From Oceanobacillus_B kapialis (GTDB lineage: Bacteria; Bacillota; Bacilli; Bacillales; Amphibacillaceae), in NCBI RefSeq assembly GCF_042685265.1, contig NZ_JBHUMX010000045.1: a stretch of DNA of 64,000 bases; one strand, given 5' to 3'. Shown in pieces: positions 16,791 through 25,679 of this stretch. Position numbers and translations under genes: made by a program. A model generated the notes under the pieces. The model had not been told where the DNA came from, did no database searches, and saw nothing but the letters and a program-made list of their open reading frames with translations. Position 1 is the stretch's first letter. Every line of letters begins with the position of its first letter.

Positions 16791-17477
16791 TTATTCTCTG
16801 GATGCGGCGTACATAAGGATGAAACGTAGTAATTCCGCAACAGCTACAAGTGCTGCAGCTACATAGGTCATTGCGGCAGCATTTAACACTTTCTTAGTCT
16901 CACGTTCCTCATTATTACGAATGATCCCAGTAGAGACTAGCTGCCCCATTGCACGGTTGGAAGCATCAAATTCAACTGGTAGTGTAATTAACTGAAATAA
17001 TACAGCGGCCGACATGAAAATTATCCCAAATAGGAACAGTTCCATTATACCAGTAAAAAACCCGATAAGGATTAAGAAGAACGACATATTTGATCCTAAA
17101 CTAGCTACAGGTGCAAGTGCACTTCTGAATTTCAAAAAGGCATACCCCTGGTCATCTTGAATAGCATGTCCAACCTCATGGGCTGCTACTGCTGAAGCAG
17201 CCATAGACGGACTATGGAAGTTTCCGGATGATAAACGTACTACTTTCTTTCTTGGATCATAATGATCGGATAGCATCCCTTTCGTTTCCTGGATAGAGAC
17301 ATTATATAAGCCGTTATCATCTAAAATTTTTCGCGCAACTTGTGCACCTGTCATACTGGATGAAGTTGCTTTATTTGAGTATTTTTTATACGTACTTTTA
17401 ACTTTAGATTGTGCCCACAATGGGATAATCATAATGAGCGCAATGTATATTAGATACCCACCTAACCCACCAAACAT
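16791..17477 (-). CDS. YugP-type membrane zinc metallopeptidase
   Basis: Membrane protein of the neutral zinc metallopeptidase (YugP) family; substrates unknown. An N-terminal membrane segment follows the start. HEVGHA (from residue 100) is the HExxH zinc motif, and at least two hydrophobic segments follow (about 115-160 and 190-220). Length is 228 residues. The start at 17477 is chosen because GGAGGA lies 8 bases before it, not the ATG 45 bases upstream. In B. subtilis yugP lies elsewhere, so its presence between ypjB and ypjC is a local addition. Confidence 0.88.
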   Translation of the reverse strand: MFGGLGGYLIYIALIMIIPLWAQSKVKSTYKKYSNKATSSSMTGAQVARKILDDNGLYNVSIQETKGMLSDHYDPRKKVVRLSSGNFHSPSMAASAVAAHEVGHAIQDDQGYAFLKFRSALAPVASLGSNMSFFLILIGFFTGIMELFLFGIIFMSAAVLFQLITLPVEFDASNRAMGQLVSTGIIRNNEERETKKVLNAAAMTYVAAALVAVAELLRFILMYAASRE

Positions 17478-17542
17478 CTTTACATTCCTCCATGTTTTTA
17501 AAAGTGAATTCCTTATGGTCAATTTTAGTCAAAAATGCGCAA

Positions 17543-17800
17543 TTAGTCAATCATCTTGTCTTGGTCCTTTTTTCTTTCTTCCCCTTTATATTTTCTCCAA
17601 CTTACATAAGTTAATGTAATTGCAATACAGCCACCCACTATACCAATTGTCCAAAATAACAGGGAATAATTAGTTGAATCTGCTGTTTGCTGGGCTTCTA
17701 CAGCTGATGAATAAGCCATTACATGCAGGGATGTAGTCAGTAGTGTTATTTTAATCCCTATGAGGAGAAGTAAAAACCAGCAAATTCCTTTCTTAGCCAT
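17543..17800 (-). CDS. ypjB: Very short YpjB-like sporulation protein, probably internally deleted
   Basis: 85 residues: a signal-peptide-like N-terminus (about 5-33), a linker of some 15 residues, one membrane helix (about 43-62) and a basic tail. The end, ITLTYVSWRKYKGEERKK, resembles the C-terminus of YpjB, a membrane protein of about 264 residues encoded at this locus in B. subtilis. If so, the whole extracytoplasmic middle is missing. SD GAGGTGAT lies 6 bases before the ATG. The identity is an inference from position and the C-terminus; it could instead be an unrelated small membrane protein. Confidence 0.5.
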   Translation of the reverse strand: MAKKGICWFLLLLIGIKITLLTTSLHVMAYSSAVEAQQTADSTNYSLLFWTIGIVGGCIAITLTYVSWRKYKGEERKKDQDKMID

Positions 17801-17866
17801 AGAGATCACCTCACACATATATCTACAATTACTATATGGTTCAGCGGATCAATATATAACAACTAC

Positions 17867-18448
17867 TCAAGCGTTAATGGACTTATTTTTAGATATTGTA
17901 AATTTATAAGCGATTAATATGGAAAGAATACTTAGCCAAAATGTGAAATATCCAATTTCATTCATATAATTGGACAAGGATGAATAAATCGGCATCATTT
18001 CAAATACATAGTCAATAACATCATTATGTAACGTCCATATAGCAGCTACAACAATATGGCGAAGCTTCAGTTTATAATATGGAGCATAGAGCAACCCCTG
18101 TAAAGCCATCGCGCCATGAGAGAGCATCAGCATATATCCAGCTGGGGAAAGAGATCCATCAACTATAAGGGTGAGAATATTCATGACCACCGCCCAAACA
18201 CCATATTTAAAAAGTGTTATAATCCCAAGAGCTTCTATATATGGCACGTTTTTTCCAAAGATAAAAAATAGTAGAAACACCGTAAAGAATAAGCTGGCTG
18301 TAGGGCTATCCGGTACAAAGATAAGAAAGATTTCAGGAGTAATGGCAAGCTGGCTCCCGTACCACATATACCCATATATCGTACCAAATAAATTAATAAC
18401 AAATAATAAAATTAAGAAGCGTTTATCTCGTAATATGTAGTTAACCAT
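17867..18448 (-). CDS. ypjA: YpjA family membrane protein (DUF1405)
   Basis: Integral membrane protein of unknown function with about six hydrophobic segments in 193 residues. It is always found next to qcrC in bacilli, and the position here, just after the qcr terminator, agrees. SD AAGGAG lies 6 bases before the ATG. Aromatic and acidic residues inside the predicted helices (YIEALG, HNDVIDYVFEM) are family traits as I recall them. It may be transcribed separately from qcrABC. Confidence 0.82.
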   Translation of the reverse strand: MVNYILRDKRFLILLFVINLFGTIYGYMWYGSQLAITPEIFLIFVPDSPTASLFFTVFLLFFIFGKNVPYIEALGIITLFKYGVWAVVMNILTLIVDGSLSPAGYMLMLSHGAMALQGLLYAPYYKLKLRHIVVAAIWTLHNDVIDYVFEMMPIYSSLSNYMNEIGYFTFWLSILSILIAYKFTISKNKSINA

Positions 18449-18481
18449 TGTTTCTCCTTTACACTTTAAGGTGATATAGAT

Positions 18482-18526
18482 AAAAAAACACCTTCACCAA
18501 TAAATTTCTATGGCAAAGGTGTTTAA
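18482..18526 (-). terminator. Terminator of the qcrABC operon
   Basis: AACACCTT and AGGTGTTT arms (18487-18500 with 18511-18524, one mismatch) are followed on the minus strand by seven T. It lies 12 bases after the qcrC stop. Confidence 0.85.
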
Positions 18527-18537
18527 GTTTAAAAAGA

Positions 18538-19314
18538 TTATTCAGCTTGTTCATTTACCGAAACAATAAAGTCTACAAGCTGCTGAAGTTCCTCATCATT
18601 TCCTTGAAACTGTTCAGGTGGCATAGAGCCAACCCCTTCCACTGCAATGGTAGCAATTTCTTCAGCTGAGTATTCTGTTCCGATAAGCCCAGGAGCAGCT
18701 GCACCACCTTGTAGATCTTCACCATGACACTGCAAGCAATTATTTTCATAAATCGCATAGCCTGGATCTTCTGTATCAATTTGTACATCAGAAGCTGGTA
18801 TCGGCTTGTTTGCTTCCGCACGTTGTTCCCAATCAACATGTGCTGCAGACTCATAAGTTAACCAAATTACAGATGCTAAGCCAAGAAGCATCATACCAAC
18901 TGCAACTGGTCGCTGATGTGGCCTTCTTCCAGGGCCATTATCAAGAAATGGAGCTAGTAATAGTCCACCAAATGCTAGACCAGGTAAAACTAGGATACCC
19001 ATAATGGTCCAATCACCACTGGCAAATTCATATTTAAGTAGCTCATACAAAAACAAGAAGTACCAATCCGGTAGTGGAATATATGCCGCATTTGTAGGAT
19101 CAGCCACACCCTCAAGTGGTGATGGGTGAGCCAGGGTCAATGTTAAAAATCCAGCAAGGAAGACAGCGCCTACCAACCACTCTTTTAATAAAAAGTTAGG
19201 CCAAAAAGCTTCTGTTCTTCCGGGATATTCAGAATAATCTTTAGGTACATTAGGCTTCCTCTCTGCGGAAATACGAGAGTCACCTACAAATTTCATGCCT
19301 TTTCCCTTATGCAC
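18538..19314 (-). CDS. qcrC: Menaquinol:cytochrome c reductase, cytochrome c1/subunit IV fusion
   Basis: The N-terminal half resembles subunit IV of b6f complexes with three membrane helices (about 44-64, 105-124, 138-157) and the PDWYFLFLYELLKY quinol-site region. The C-terminal domain is an exported cytochrome c with the haem motif CLQCHG (193-198) and a probable Met ligand in GSMPPEQ. Length 258 matches B. subtilis QcrC. It starts with GTG after AAGGAGGGG. Haem attachment needs the ResB/ResC machinery, whose last gene enters the right edge of the window. Confidence 0.95.
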   Translation of the reverse strand: MHKGKGMKFVGDSRISAERKPNVPKDYSEYPGRTEAFWPNFLLKEWLVGAVFLAGFLTLTLAHPSPLEGVADPTNAAYIPLPDWYFLFLYELLKYEFASGDWTIMGILVLPGLAFGGLLLAPFLDNGPGRRPHQRPVAVGMMLLGLASVIWLTYESAAHVDWEQRAEANKPIPASDVQIDTEDPGYAIYENNCLQCHGEDLQGGAAAPGLIGTEYSAEEIATIAVEGVGSMPPEQFQGNDEELQQLVDFIVSVNEQAE

Positions 19315-19330
19315 AGCTTTCCCCTCCTTT

Positions 19331-20005
19331 TTATAATGGTCCTGAAATGCCCTGTCTTCTTATTAGAATAAAGTGTGCTGCAAGTAAACCAAATAGTGCT
19401 GCTGGCAAGAAGAACACATGAATGGCAAAGAATCGTGTTAATGTTTGTGCACCAACAATCGATGGATCACCAGCCAGCAATGTTTTCAACTGCGTTCCAA
19501 TAAACGGTACCTGTTCCGCAATTTCTAAACCAACCTGGGTTGCAAAGTATGCTTTATTATCCCAAGGTAGCAGATAGCCTGTGAAACCAAGGCCGAGCAT
19601 GATAAAGAAAATTAATACGCCGACAATCCAGTTAAGCTCACGCGGTTTTTTATAAGCACCTTGGAAAAATACCCGCAATGTATGTAGAAGTAACATGACA
19701 ATTACAACACTAGCTCCCCAATGGTGCATCCCCCTGACAATTTGTCCATGCGCTACCTCTGTTTGCAAGTAGTAGACAGATTTCCAAGCATTCTCGATAT
19801 CAGGAACATAGTACATTGTTAGAAACATTCCAGATAATATCTGAATCACGACCACAAAGAATGTGAGACCGCCAAAACAGTATACAAACGCAGAGAAATG
19901 ATGGGCAGGGTTAACATGTTCAGGAACCTCGTGATCTGCGATATCTCGCCAAATCGGCGTAATATCTATACGATCGTCGATCCAATCATAAATTTTTTGT
20001 AGCAT
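19331..20005 (-). CDS. qcrB: Menaquinol:cytochrome c reductase, cytochrome b6 subunit
   Basis: Four-helix cytochrome b6 that carries the two b haems of the Q cycle. Paired histidines lie in helices 2 and 4 (HHWGAS, LLHTLRVF, FFAIHVF, HFILIRRQG). Cys43 in FSAFVYCFGG matches the cysteine that covalently holds an extra haem in B. subtilis QcrB and in b6f. Length is 224. SD GGAGG lies ahead of the start, 6 bases after qcrA. Confidence 0.96.
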   Translation of the reverse strand: MLQKIYDWIDDRIDITPIWRDIADHEVPEHVNPAHHFSAFVYCFGGLTFFVVVIQILSGMFLTMYYVPDIENAWKSVYYLQTEVAHGQIVRGMHHWGASVVIVMLLLHTLRVFFQGAYKKPRELNWIVGVLIFFIMLGLGFTGYLLPWDNKAYFATQVGLEIAEQVPFIGTQLKTLLAGDPSIVGAQTLTRFFAIHVFFLPAALFGLLAAHFILIRRQGISGPL

Positions 20006-20011
20006 AAATCA

Positions 20012-20524
20012 TTACGCCTCCCCTTTAGGAATTGCATCACCAAGGAATAACATACCATCTCTAACTTCATGTTCGTAAACATCTAATGGCGCTAATGGTG
20101 GTGTCCCTGGTACATTCTCACCGTTCTTATAGTAGCGTCCATTATGGCAGGGACAAAAGAACTCATTTGGATAGGATTCATTCCCTTCCCAGGATACGAC
20201 ACATCCCAGATGCTTACATATCGGGGAAAAAGCTTGAATTTCATCATTTTCATCCCTAAATACCCACGCAGATCTGCTAACCTCAGATTCGTACCAACCA
20301 TCGACTTGTTCAATTTTCCAATCAATCCGTTGAGGCTCTGTGGTAATATCCTCAACAGCAAGACTAACATTGGTCAACCCACCATGTTCAGACTCTTTAA
20401 GGACTGGATCAACAGCCATACGTACCATTGGCATAAGCATACCAGCAGCCATAAATCCACCAACGCCTGTAAGCGTATAATTTAAAAACTGTCTACGGGA
20501 TACTTGTTGCTTTTTTTCACTCAT
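20012..20524 (-). CDS. qcrA: Menaquinol:cytochrome c reductase, Rieske 2Fe-2S subunit
   Basis: Accepts electrons from menaquinol and passes them to cytochrome c. The N-terminus has a Tat-like SRRQFLNYTLTG before one membrane helix (about 17-38). The cluster ligands lie in CKHLGC (C103, H105) and CPCHNG (C124, H127), and C108/C126 should form the structural disulfide. I chose the ATG at 20524 after AGAGGGGGG; the upstream in-frame ATG at 20545 lies on the other side of that site. 170 residues. First gene of qcrABC. Confidence 0.95.
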   Translation of the reverse strand: MSEKKQQVSRRQFLNYTLTGVGGFMAAGMLMPMVRMAVDPVLKESEHGGLTNVSLAVEDITTEPQRIDWKIEQVDGWYESEVSRSAWVFRDENDEIQAFSPICKHLGCVVSWEGNESYPNEFFCPCHNGRYYKNGENVPGTPPLAPLDVYEHEVRDGMLFLGDAIPKGEA

Positions 20525-20594
20525 CTGTTTCCCCCCTCTTTCCAATAATCACGGGTCAATTATTCGTTAATTATTATATTACTAGGACATTACC

Positions 20595-20623
20595 ATGATA
20601 GCGTAAACTGCTTGTCCGGTCAA
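20595..20623 (-). promoter_or_regulatory. Sigma-A-type promoter of qcrABC
   Basis: On the minus strand TTGACC (20618-20623) and TATCAT (20595-20600) are separated by exactly 17 bases. Each box has five of six consensus positions. It lies about 70 bases upstream of the qcrA start and downstream of ypiF. Confidence 0.6.
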
Positions 20624-20681
20624 TAAATATTCAGCCTAATAAAAAAATTATCTGATTAAAATGTAAATGCATACATTTTTA

Positions 20682-21143
20682 TTATACCCAATAGGAACGA
20701 ATCAATTCCCCTAACTGTTCGACCTGGTCTTTTATGACAGATCGCATTTCTGCTGACTGCAGATTACCAGATTTACTTCCAGGTAACCAAAGAAGTGTCC
20801 CATCCATTTCCTTCTCTGATTTTTTCCAAGTTGCATCAAAGGTAAGGAAGAAAATGTGCTCAAAAGGCTGTTCTTTGGCATCGTGCACCCACTGGTTAAG
20901 ACGGTCTATTTCCTTATCTTTGTTACTGTTTTTCAGGTAATGTAAGGTTGGTGCAAGCAATACCCTCCCTGTTAACTCTTTCTCTATTTCATTTGCAAGA
21001 ATATGGATAACTTCCCCTTGAAACGTACTGGATCCCAATGTATTATCATTTGATAGTTGAAAAGGCACAAGCGGGATTAATACACTATCAATATATTCTT
21101 TTGCCTCCATATATTGTTCCATATCGCTTTTTTTCCACTTCAT
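20682..21143 (-). CDS. ypiF: YpiF family protein (DUF2487)
   Basis: Soluble protein of 153 residues, function unknown, found between ypiB and qcrA in bacilli. No signal peptide or membrane segment. It opens with MKWKKSDMEQYMEAKEYIDS, as expected for the family, and has a Lys/Asp/Glu-rich middle. SD GAGGGAGAACA precedes the ATG. A strong terminator sits inside the end of ypiB, so ypiF probably has its own promoter. Confidence 0.8.
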   Translation of the reverse strand: MKWKKSDMEQYMEAKEYIDSVLIPLVPFQLSNDNTLGSSTFQGEVIHILANEIEKELTGRVLLAPTLHYLKNSNKDKEIDRLNQWVHDAKEQPFEHIFFLTFDATWKKSEKEMDGTLLWLPGSKSGNLQSAEMRSVIKDQVEQLGELIRSYWV

Positions 21144-21242
21144 TGTTCTCCCTCATCCTCTCCTGAATTTAGCCAAATAAAAATGATAGCCTGTCAAGGT
21201 ATCTTACTTCTTACAATACATAAATCTTATCTTATTAGATTA

Positions 21243-21279
21243 AAAAAAATCAACCTATTGCTCCTGCAAAGGTTGATTT
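21243..21279 (-). terminator. Terminator overlapping the 3' end of ypiB
   Basis: A 10-bp perfect stem (21248-21257 with 21270-21279), then a run of eight T on the minus strand. The ypiB stop codon at 21255-21257 lies inside the stem, so the terminator shares its bases with the last ypiB codons. Confidence 0.85.
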
Positions 21280-21830
21280 TGGGAAAACGAGTCTTCTAAT
21301 TCCTTTAATTCGTCCGAAAGCGTAAGAAATCTTTCTTGGTCCATCTTATCTAGTGCGATGTCAATTTCTTTTATTAAGTAGTTTCGTTTGAAAGTGTAAA
21401 TGGATCTTTCCAGAAGTTCCTCTGCAAGTTGCTGGTCTTTTTCGGTTATAAAGTATTCATCAGGAATATATGGATTTTCTTCTAATACAGCTACATATGC
21501 TGCGTTTTGGTAGGATTTTTTGAAATTTAACTGTAAATATAAAGGTTCATTATGATTAAGCCGGATGTCATGGAACGATTTTTCAGCATCTGTGGTCACC
21601 AATTGATTTTTATAGAATCGAAACGGTGTCTCTTCGGAACAGTGGCTGGTCATGATAATCCCTCGAGGGCAAAATTTTGCTTCTCGAACAAAATGAACAT
21701 TTGCCAGGATTTCGTCATGGTTGACCAAATAATTTAAGATCCATACACTTTCTCTTTTTTTCAGTTGATAATGATTAAGAAACCACTGAAGAAATCCTTT
21801 TTTATCTTGTATGGAAATCGGAGTTTGCAT
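21255..21830 (-). CDS. ypiB: YpiB, UPF0302 family protein
   Basis: 191-residue cytosolic protein of unknown function. The family sits next to the TPR gene ypiA and upstream of qcrA in bacilli. The acidic and aromatic-rich sequence has no catalytic motif I recognise; LYLQLNFKKSYQNAAYVAVLEENPYIPDE is not catalytic as far as I can tell. SD GGGGGA precedes the ATG. Last gene of a ypiA-ypiB pair, as its 3' end forms a terminator. Confidence 0.8.
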   Translation of the reverse strand: MQTPISIQDKKGFLQWFLNHYQLKKRESVWILNYLVNHDEILANVHFVREAKFCPRGIIMTSHCSEETPFRFYKNQLVTTDAEKSFHDIRLNHNEPLYLQLNFKKSYQNAAYVAVLEENPYIPDEYFITEKDQQLAEELLERSIYTFKRNYLIKEIDIALDKMDQERFLTLSDELKELEDSFSQNQPLQEQ

Positions 21831-21870
21831 CTATTTCAGTCCCCCTTTAATTATCTGTTCTTAACATGTA

Positions 21871-23139
21871 TTACACATCATTACTGGCTTGTTTTAAACG
21901 ACTTAAAAATCCTTCCACGTCATCATCCAATGGTTGCTGGGCCATATAAGCATCCAACACAGTTATGGCTTCTTGAATCCTCCCTTCTTCTGTAAGAAAA
22001 TAACCGTATTCCTTCAAAAAGTCACTATCTTGATTAAGGCTATTATATGCTTCCTTATAATGGTTTAATGCATCTTTATATAATTCTAGTTCATTATAAG
22101 CTCTGGCAAGTTCCCATTCGTATAGTGGATCGTTAGCTCCTGTACTCTTTATTTCGCCAACAAGCTCAATAATCCCTTTAAAATTCTCGTTATTTTTTAA
22201 GAGTTCAATTAAAAATAGGACTCCTTCCTTATAGTCTGGGTCTATTGCCACAGCTTCGCGCATCCACTTTTCGCTTTCCTCATTTTTATTAAGTTTGTGT
22301 GCTAATTGACCAGCCATAAAATAAAGTTCTTTATTGAACTCATCATACTTTAACCCATTTTTAGCAGTCTCATAAGCTTCCTGTTCTAGTCCTTCTTCTT
22401 CATAAACCCCGGCAAGCTTATGATAAACCGTATGGTAGTAGGGATCTGTTTCAACTACTCTCTCCCATGCTTTTATTGCAATGTCTTTACGATCAGCTTG
22501 ATTTGCAGTAAATCCGTATTTAAAAAGTGAATCAGAGTTTTCCATTTCCTGATCCTGATAAATTTCTAATGCTTTTTCGTATTCACCTGAAGCAGCTAAT
22601 GATTCAGCGCGTCGATCATTTATTGAAACGTTTGCGATTTCTTTAATCTCCATACTCGCCACTTTATCATAGTAATTTGTTGCTCCCCGATACTCCCCAA
22701 TAGAGAATAGAAGCTCCGCGAGAGCAAAATCAATAATGGGTTCATTTGGAGCTACTTGCTTGGCGTTTAATAGTTTTTGCTCCGCCACTTCAAACAGACC
22801 TTGTGCTTGATAAAGATCAGCAAGCTGGATTAATACCTGAACATAAGCTTCATCTTCTTCGTCTACTTCATTCAATAACTCAATAGCATCCTCATCTTTT
22901 TCCAATTCTATATAAATATCAGCTAATGATATCTTTAGCTCACTTTCTTGTGGAAATAAGTGGAGTAGTTCTTCTAAAATTACGGCTGCCTCCTGAAGAA
23001 ATCCCCACTGAATATAAAGTTCGGCTATCGTGTACTTTTCTTCATGGTCAGCTGAGGGCAAATACCCTTCTAAAAGCTGTATCGCTTTTTCGGATTGTTT
23101 AGCCTCCATCAAACGGACAGCTTCCATAATAGTTTCCAT
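21871..23139 (-). CDS. ypiA: YpiA, tetratricopeptide-repeat protein
   Basis: 422 residues made almost wholly of helical TPR repeats of 34 residues; recurring patterns such as YTIAELYIQWGFLQEA, ISLADIYIELEKDEDA and YHKLAGVYEEEGLEQEA are clear. Such proteins act as protein-binding scaffolds. No enzymatic domain and no signal peptide are visible. It lies between the aromatic amino acid block and ypiB, as in B. subtilis. An ATG four codons in is an alternative start. Confidence 0.88.
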   Translation of the reverse strand: METIMEAVRLMEAKQSEKAIQLLEGYLPSADHEEKYTIAELYIQWGFLQEAAVILEELLHLFPQESELKISLADIYIELEKDEDAIELLNEVDEEDEAYVQVLIQLADLYQAQGLFEVAEQKLLNAKQVAPNEPIIDFALAELLFSIGEYRGATNYYDKVASMEIKEIANVSINDRRAESLAASGEYEKALEIYQDQEMENSDSLFKYGFTANQADRKDIAIKAWERVVETDPYYHTVYHKLAGVYEEEGLEQEAYETAKNGLKYDEFNKELYFMAGQLAHKLNKNEESEKWMREAVAIDPDYKEGVLFLIELLKNNENFKGIIELVGEIKSTGANDPLYEWELARAYNELELYKDALNHYKEAYNSLNQDSDFLKEYGYFLTEEGRIQEAITVLDAYMAQQPLDDDVEGFLSRLKQASNDV

Positions 23140-23201
23140 CTACTTTAGCATCCTTTCTTTCCGTACCTTATCATTATAGGCAAACATATTGCTCTAATAC
23201 A

Positions 23202-23228
23202 AAAGAATCCGCTATAAGCAGATTCTTT
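23202..23228 (-). terminator. Likely terminator of the aromatic amino acid operon
   Basis: An 8-bp stem (23202-23209 with 23221-23228) with an 11-base loop follows aroA by about 40 bases. The T tract is short and broken (TTTTG), so strength is uncertain. Confidence 0.45.
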
Positions 23229-23269
23229 ATTAATCAAAACATAGGTGATTCTGATAAAACACTAAATTG

Positions 23270-24553
23270 TTATTTTATACGGTTTAAATCCTCAAAAAAG
23301 CTTGGATAAGATATGGCGATTGAGGATATATCATCTATAATAACATCCTTTTCGGTAATTAATGAAGCAATTGCACTCATCATTGCAATGCGATGGTCAT
23401 GATAGGAAGCTGCTTTTCCACCTCGTAAGGATGTTTTTCCATGGATAACCATTCCATCCTCTGTAGCTTCAATGGATGCTCCAAATCCGTTTAATACTGT
23501 AGTTACAGCGGAAATCCGGTCTGTCTCTTTAACACGTAACTCTTCAGCATCTCTTATAATGGTTGTACCTTCAGCTTGGGTTGCTAATAAAGCAAGTATG
23601 GGAATTTCGTCAATAAGTCGCGGAATAATATCCCCTTCTATGATAACACTTGTAAGCTTTCCAGCCTCAACCGTAAGATCCCCAAAACGCTCTCCACCAA
23701 TTTCCTTTTCATTTTCTATCGTTATATAGACACCCATTTTTTGCAGGACATCAAGTATTCCTGTACGGGTATCATTTAGCCCCACTCGTCGTAAAGTCAA
23801 TTTACTTCCAGGGACAATTGCAGCAGCAACTAAAAAGAAAGCAGCAGAGGATATATCGCCAGGCACATGAACATCTGTAGCAATTAAACTTTTTTCACTT
23901 GTGATAGTAGTTGTGAGTCCATTACTTTCGATGGAAGCACCGAAGGCTTTAAGCATTGTCTCGGTGTGATTACGTGTTAAGCTAGACTCCGTGACAGTTG
24001 TTTTCCCCTCAGCATGTAATCCCGCAAGCAGTACCGCAGATTTAACCTGAGCACTTTTGACTGGGAGCGTATAATCGATAGCTTTTAATGGCTGACCAAT
24101 GATAGATAAAGGTAAATATTCTCCAGAATCTATGCCTTCTACCCTAGCCCCCATTTGTTTTAAAGGCTTCATGACTCGATCCATAGGTCTTTTCGTTAAG
24201 GAGGGATCGCCATATGCGTGAGTTGTGAAAGGTAAGCCGGATAGCACGCCTAACATTAATCTGGCAGTCGTACCAGAATTTCCAAAGTAGAGCTTCTCAG
24301 CTGGTTCTTTTAGAGCTAAGATTCCCTTTCCATCTATATGCAATTCATCCCCATTCTTATCAATGGAAACACCCAAAGATTGAAAAGCTTTAACAGTTCG
24401 CATACAGTCCTCTCCATCGAGAAAATGACGAACACGCGTTACACCCTGTGCCATTGCTCCGAACATAACGGCACGATGGGAAATAGATTTATCTCCAGGG
24501 ACATCTATTTCACCATGTAACGAATGATCGGCTGGTTTTAATCGTTTCTCCAT
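23270..24553 (-). CDS. aroA: 5-enolpyruvylshikimate-3-phosphate synthase
   Basis: Transfers enolpyruvate from PEP to shikimate 3-phosphate, the penultimate step to chorismate (aroE in B. subtilis naming). PGDKSISHRAVMF (19-31, with Lys22), GNSGTTARLM (about 91) and RVKETDRI are the substrate-binding segments. Length 427 is normal. GGGAGGG precedes the ATG. It is last of the six-gene aromatic block. Confidence 0.96.
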   Translation of the reverse strand: MEKRLKPADHSLHGEIDVPGDKSISHRAVMFGAMAQGVTRVRHFLDGEDCMRTVKAFQSLGVSIDKNGDELHIDGKGILALKEPAEKLYFGNSGTTARLMLGVLSGLPFTTHAYGDPSLTKRPMDRVMKPLKQMGARVEGIDSGEYLPLSIIGQPLKAIDYTLPVKSAQVKSAVLLAGLHAEGKTTVTESSLTRNHTETMLKAFGASIESNGLTTTITSEKSLIATDVHVPGDISSAAFFLVAAAIVPGSKLTLRRVGLNDTRTGILDVLQKMGVYITIENEKEIGGERFGDLTVEAGKLTSVIIEGDIIPRLIDEIPILALLATQAEGTTIIRDAEELRVKETDRISAVTTVLNGFGASIEATEDGMVIHGKTSLRGGKAASYHDHRIAMMSAIASLITEKDVIIDDISSIAISYPSFFEDLNRIK

Positions 24554-24578
24554 TGGGTAACCCTCCCTGTTTATTAAA

Positions 24579-25679
24579 TTATTTTTCTACCATTGTTTCA
24601 TAACCTTGCTCGGTTAATAACTTACTGGCATTGTTTAAGATGGATTGCGAAGAAAAAGATAAGCGTAATGCCCCAGTTATCCCTTCCCTTATTTCCAATA
24701 TTTGAATGTTATTAATACTTATCGAGTTTTCTGCTAAAAGTTGGGTTACCTTGGCGATCGCTCCTGTTTGGTCACGAATATCAACGTATAGATCATAGAA
24801 GGATGGAATTACTCCTCGTGTCATACTGCCGAGACCGTCCCGATAATCTTTGGCATCTTCTAGATAGGAGGTCATCGCCTGCTTATCTTTATTTTCAACA
24901 AGTTGCTTTAAATAGGTCATTTCGGTTATCCATTCATCCAGTAATTGAACCATTTTTTCTCGGTTATGATGGAAAATATCCTGCCAAAGTACTGGATTGC
25001 TAGAGGCAATTCGCGTAATATCTCGAAACCCCCCAGCAGCAAGATTTGGCAAATATTGATGGGCTTCTTCCCATTTCCTCGCCTGATGAACAAGTGAGGA
25101 AGCGATGAGATGGGGAAAATGGGACACAACTCCCGTCATTTCGTCATGCTCTTGTGCATTTAATTCGAGAAACTTACAATTGGTTGAAATAAGTATTTCC
25201 TTCAAACGTTTAACATAGCTTTCTTGGTTTGGTTCACTTGCCACAAGGACATAGATAGCATTTTCAAACAAATGGGCTTTTGCTGCCTGTACCCCTATTT
25301 TATGAGAACCTGCCATAGGATGGCCACCAATAAAGTATACATGCGGGTTATTTAAACTAGAAGCAGCTTCCATTATTGGCCTTTTTACGGAAGATACATC
25401 TGATACGATAACATCCTTCTCGAAAGATACTTTATCAAGCTGGTTCATTAAATTTATGGTTTGGGTGATCGGGGCTGCTAGTATAATATAATCTGCTCTT
25501 TTTGCTACTTCCATTAAATGATTGGTAGCCTCATGGATCATTCCCATTTCTAGGGCAAATTGCAATGTTTCTTCGTCTGTGTCGTATCCTATTACATAAT
25601 GATCGTTTTGGCGAACCACGCTTTTAGCAATCGATCCACCAATTAGACCAAGTCCTGCGATTACGATAACTTTTTTCAC
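24579..25679 (-). CDS. tyrA: Prephenate dehydrogenase with C-terminal ACT domain
   Basis: NAD-dependent oxidative decarboxylation of prephenate to 4-hydroxyphenylpyruvate for tyrosine. The Rossmann loop GLGLIGGS is at 9-16, the catalytic-site signature GGHPMAGSHKIG near 118, and an ACT regulatory domain at about 290-366 suggests tyrosine feedback. It starts with GTG, overlapping the hisC stop as GTGA. In B. subtilis the order hisC-tyrA-aroE is the same. Confidence 0.94.
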   Translation of the reverse strand: MKKVIVIAGLGLIGGSIAKSVVRQNDHYVIGYDTDEETLQFALEMGMIHEATNHLMEVAKRADYIILAAPITQTINLMNQLDKVSFEKDVIVSDVSSVKRPIMEAASSLNNPHVYFIGGHPMAGSHKIGVQAAKAHLFENAIYVLVASEPNQESYVKRLKEILISTNCKFLELNAQEHDEMTGVVSHFPHLIASSLVHQARKWEEAHQYLPNLAAGGFRDITRIASSNPVLWQDIFHHNREKMVQLLDEWITEMTYLKQLVENKDKQAMTSYLEDAKDYRDGLGSMTRGVIPSFYDLYVDIRDQTGAIAKVTQLLAENSISINNIQILEIREGITGALRLSFSSQSILNNASKLLTEQGYETMVEK

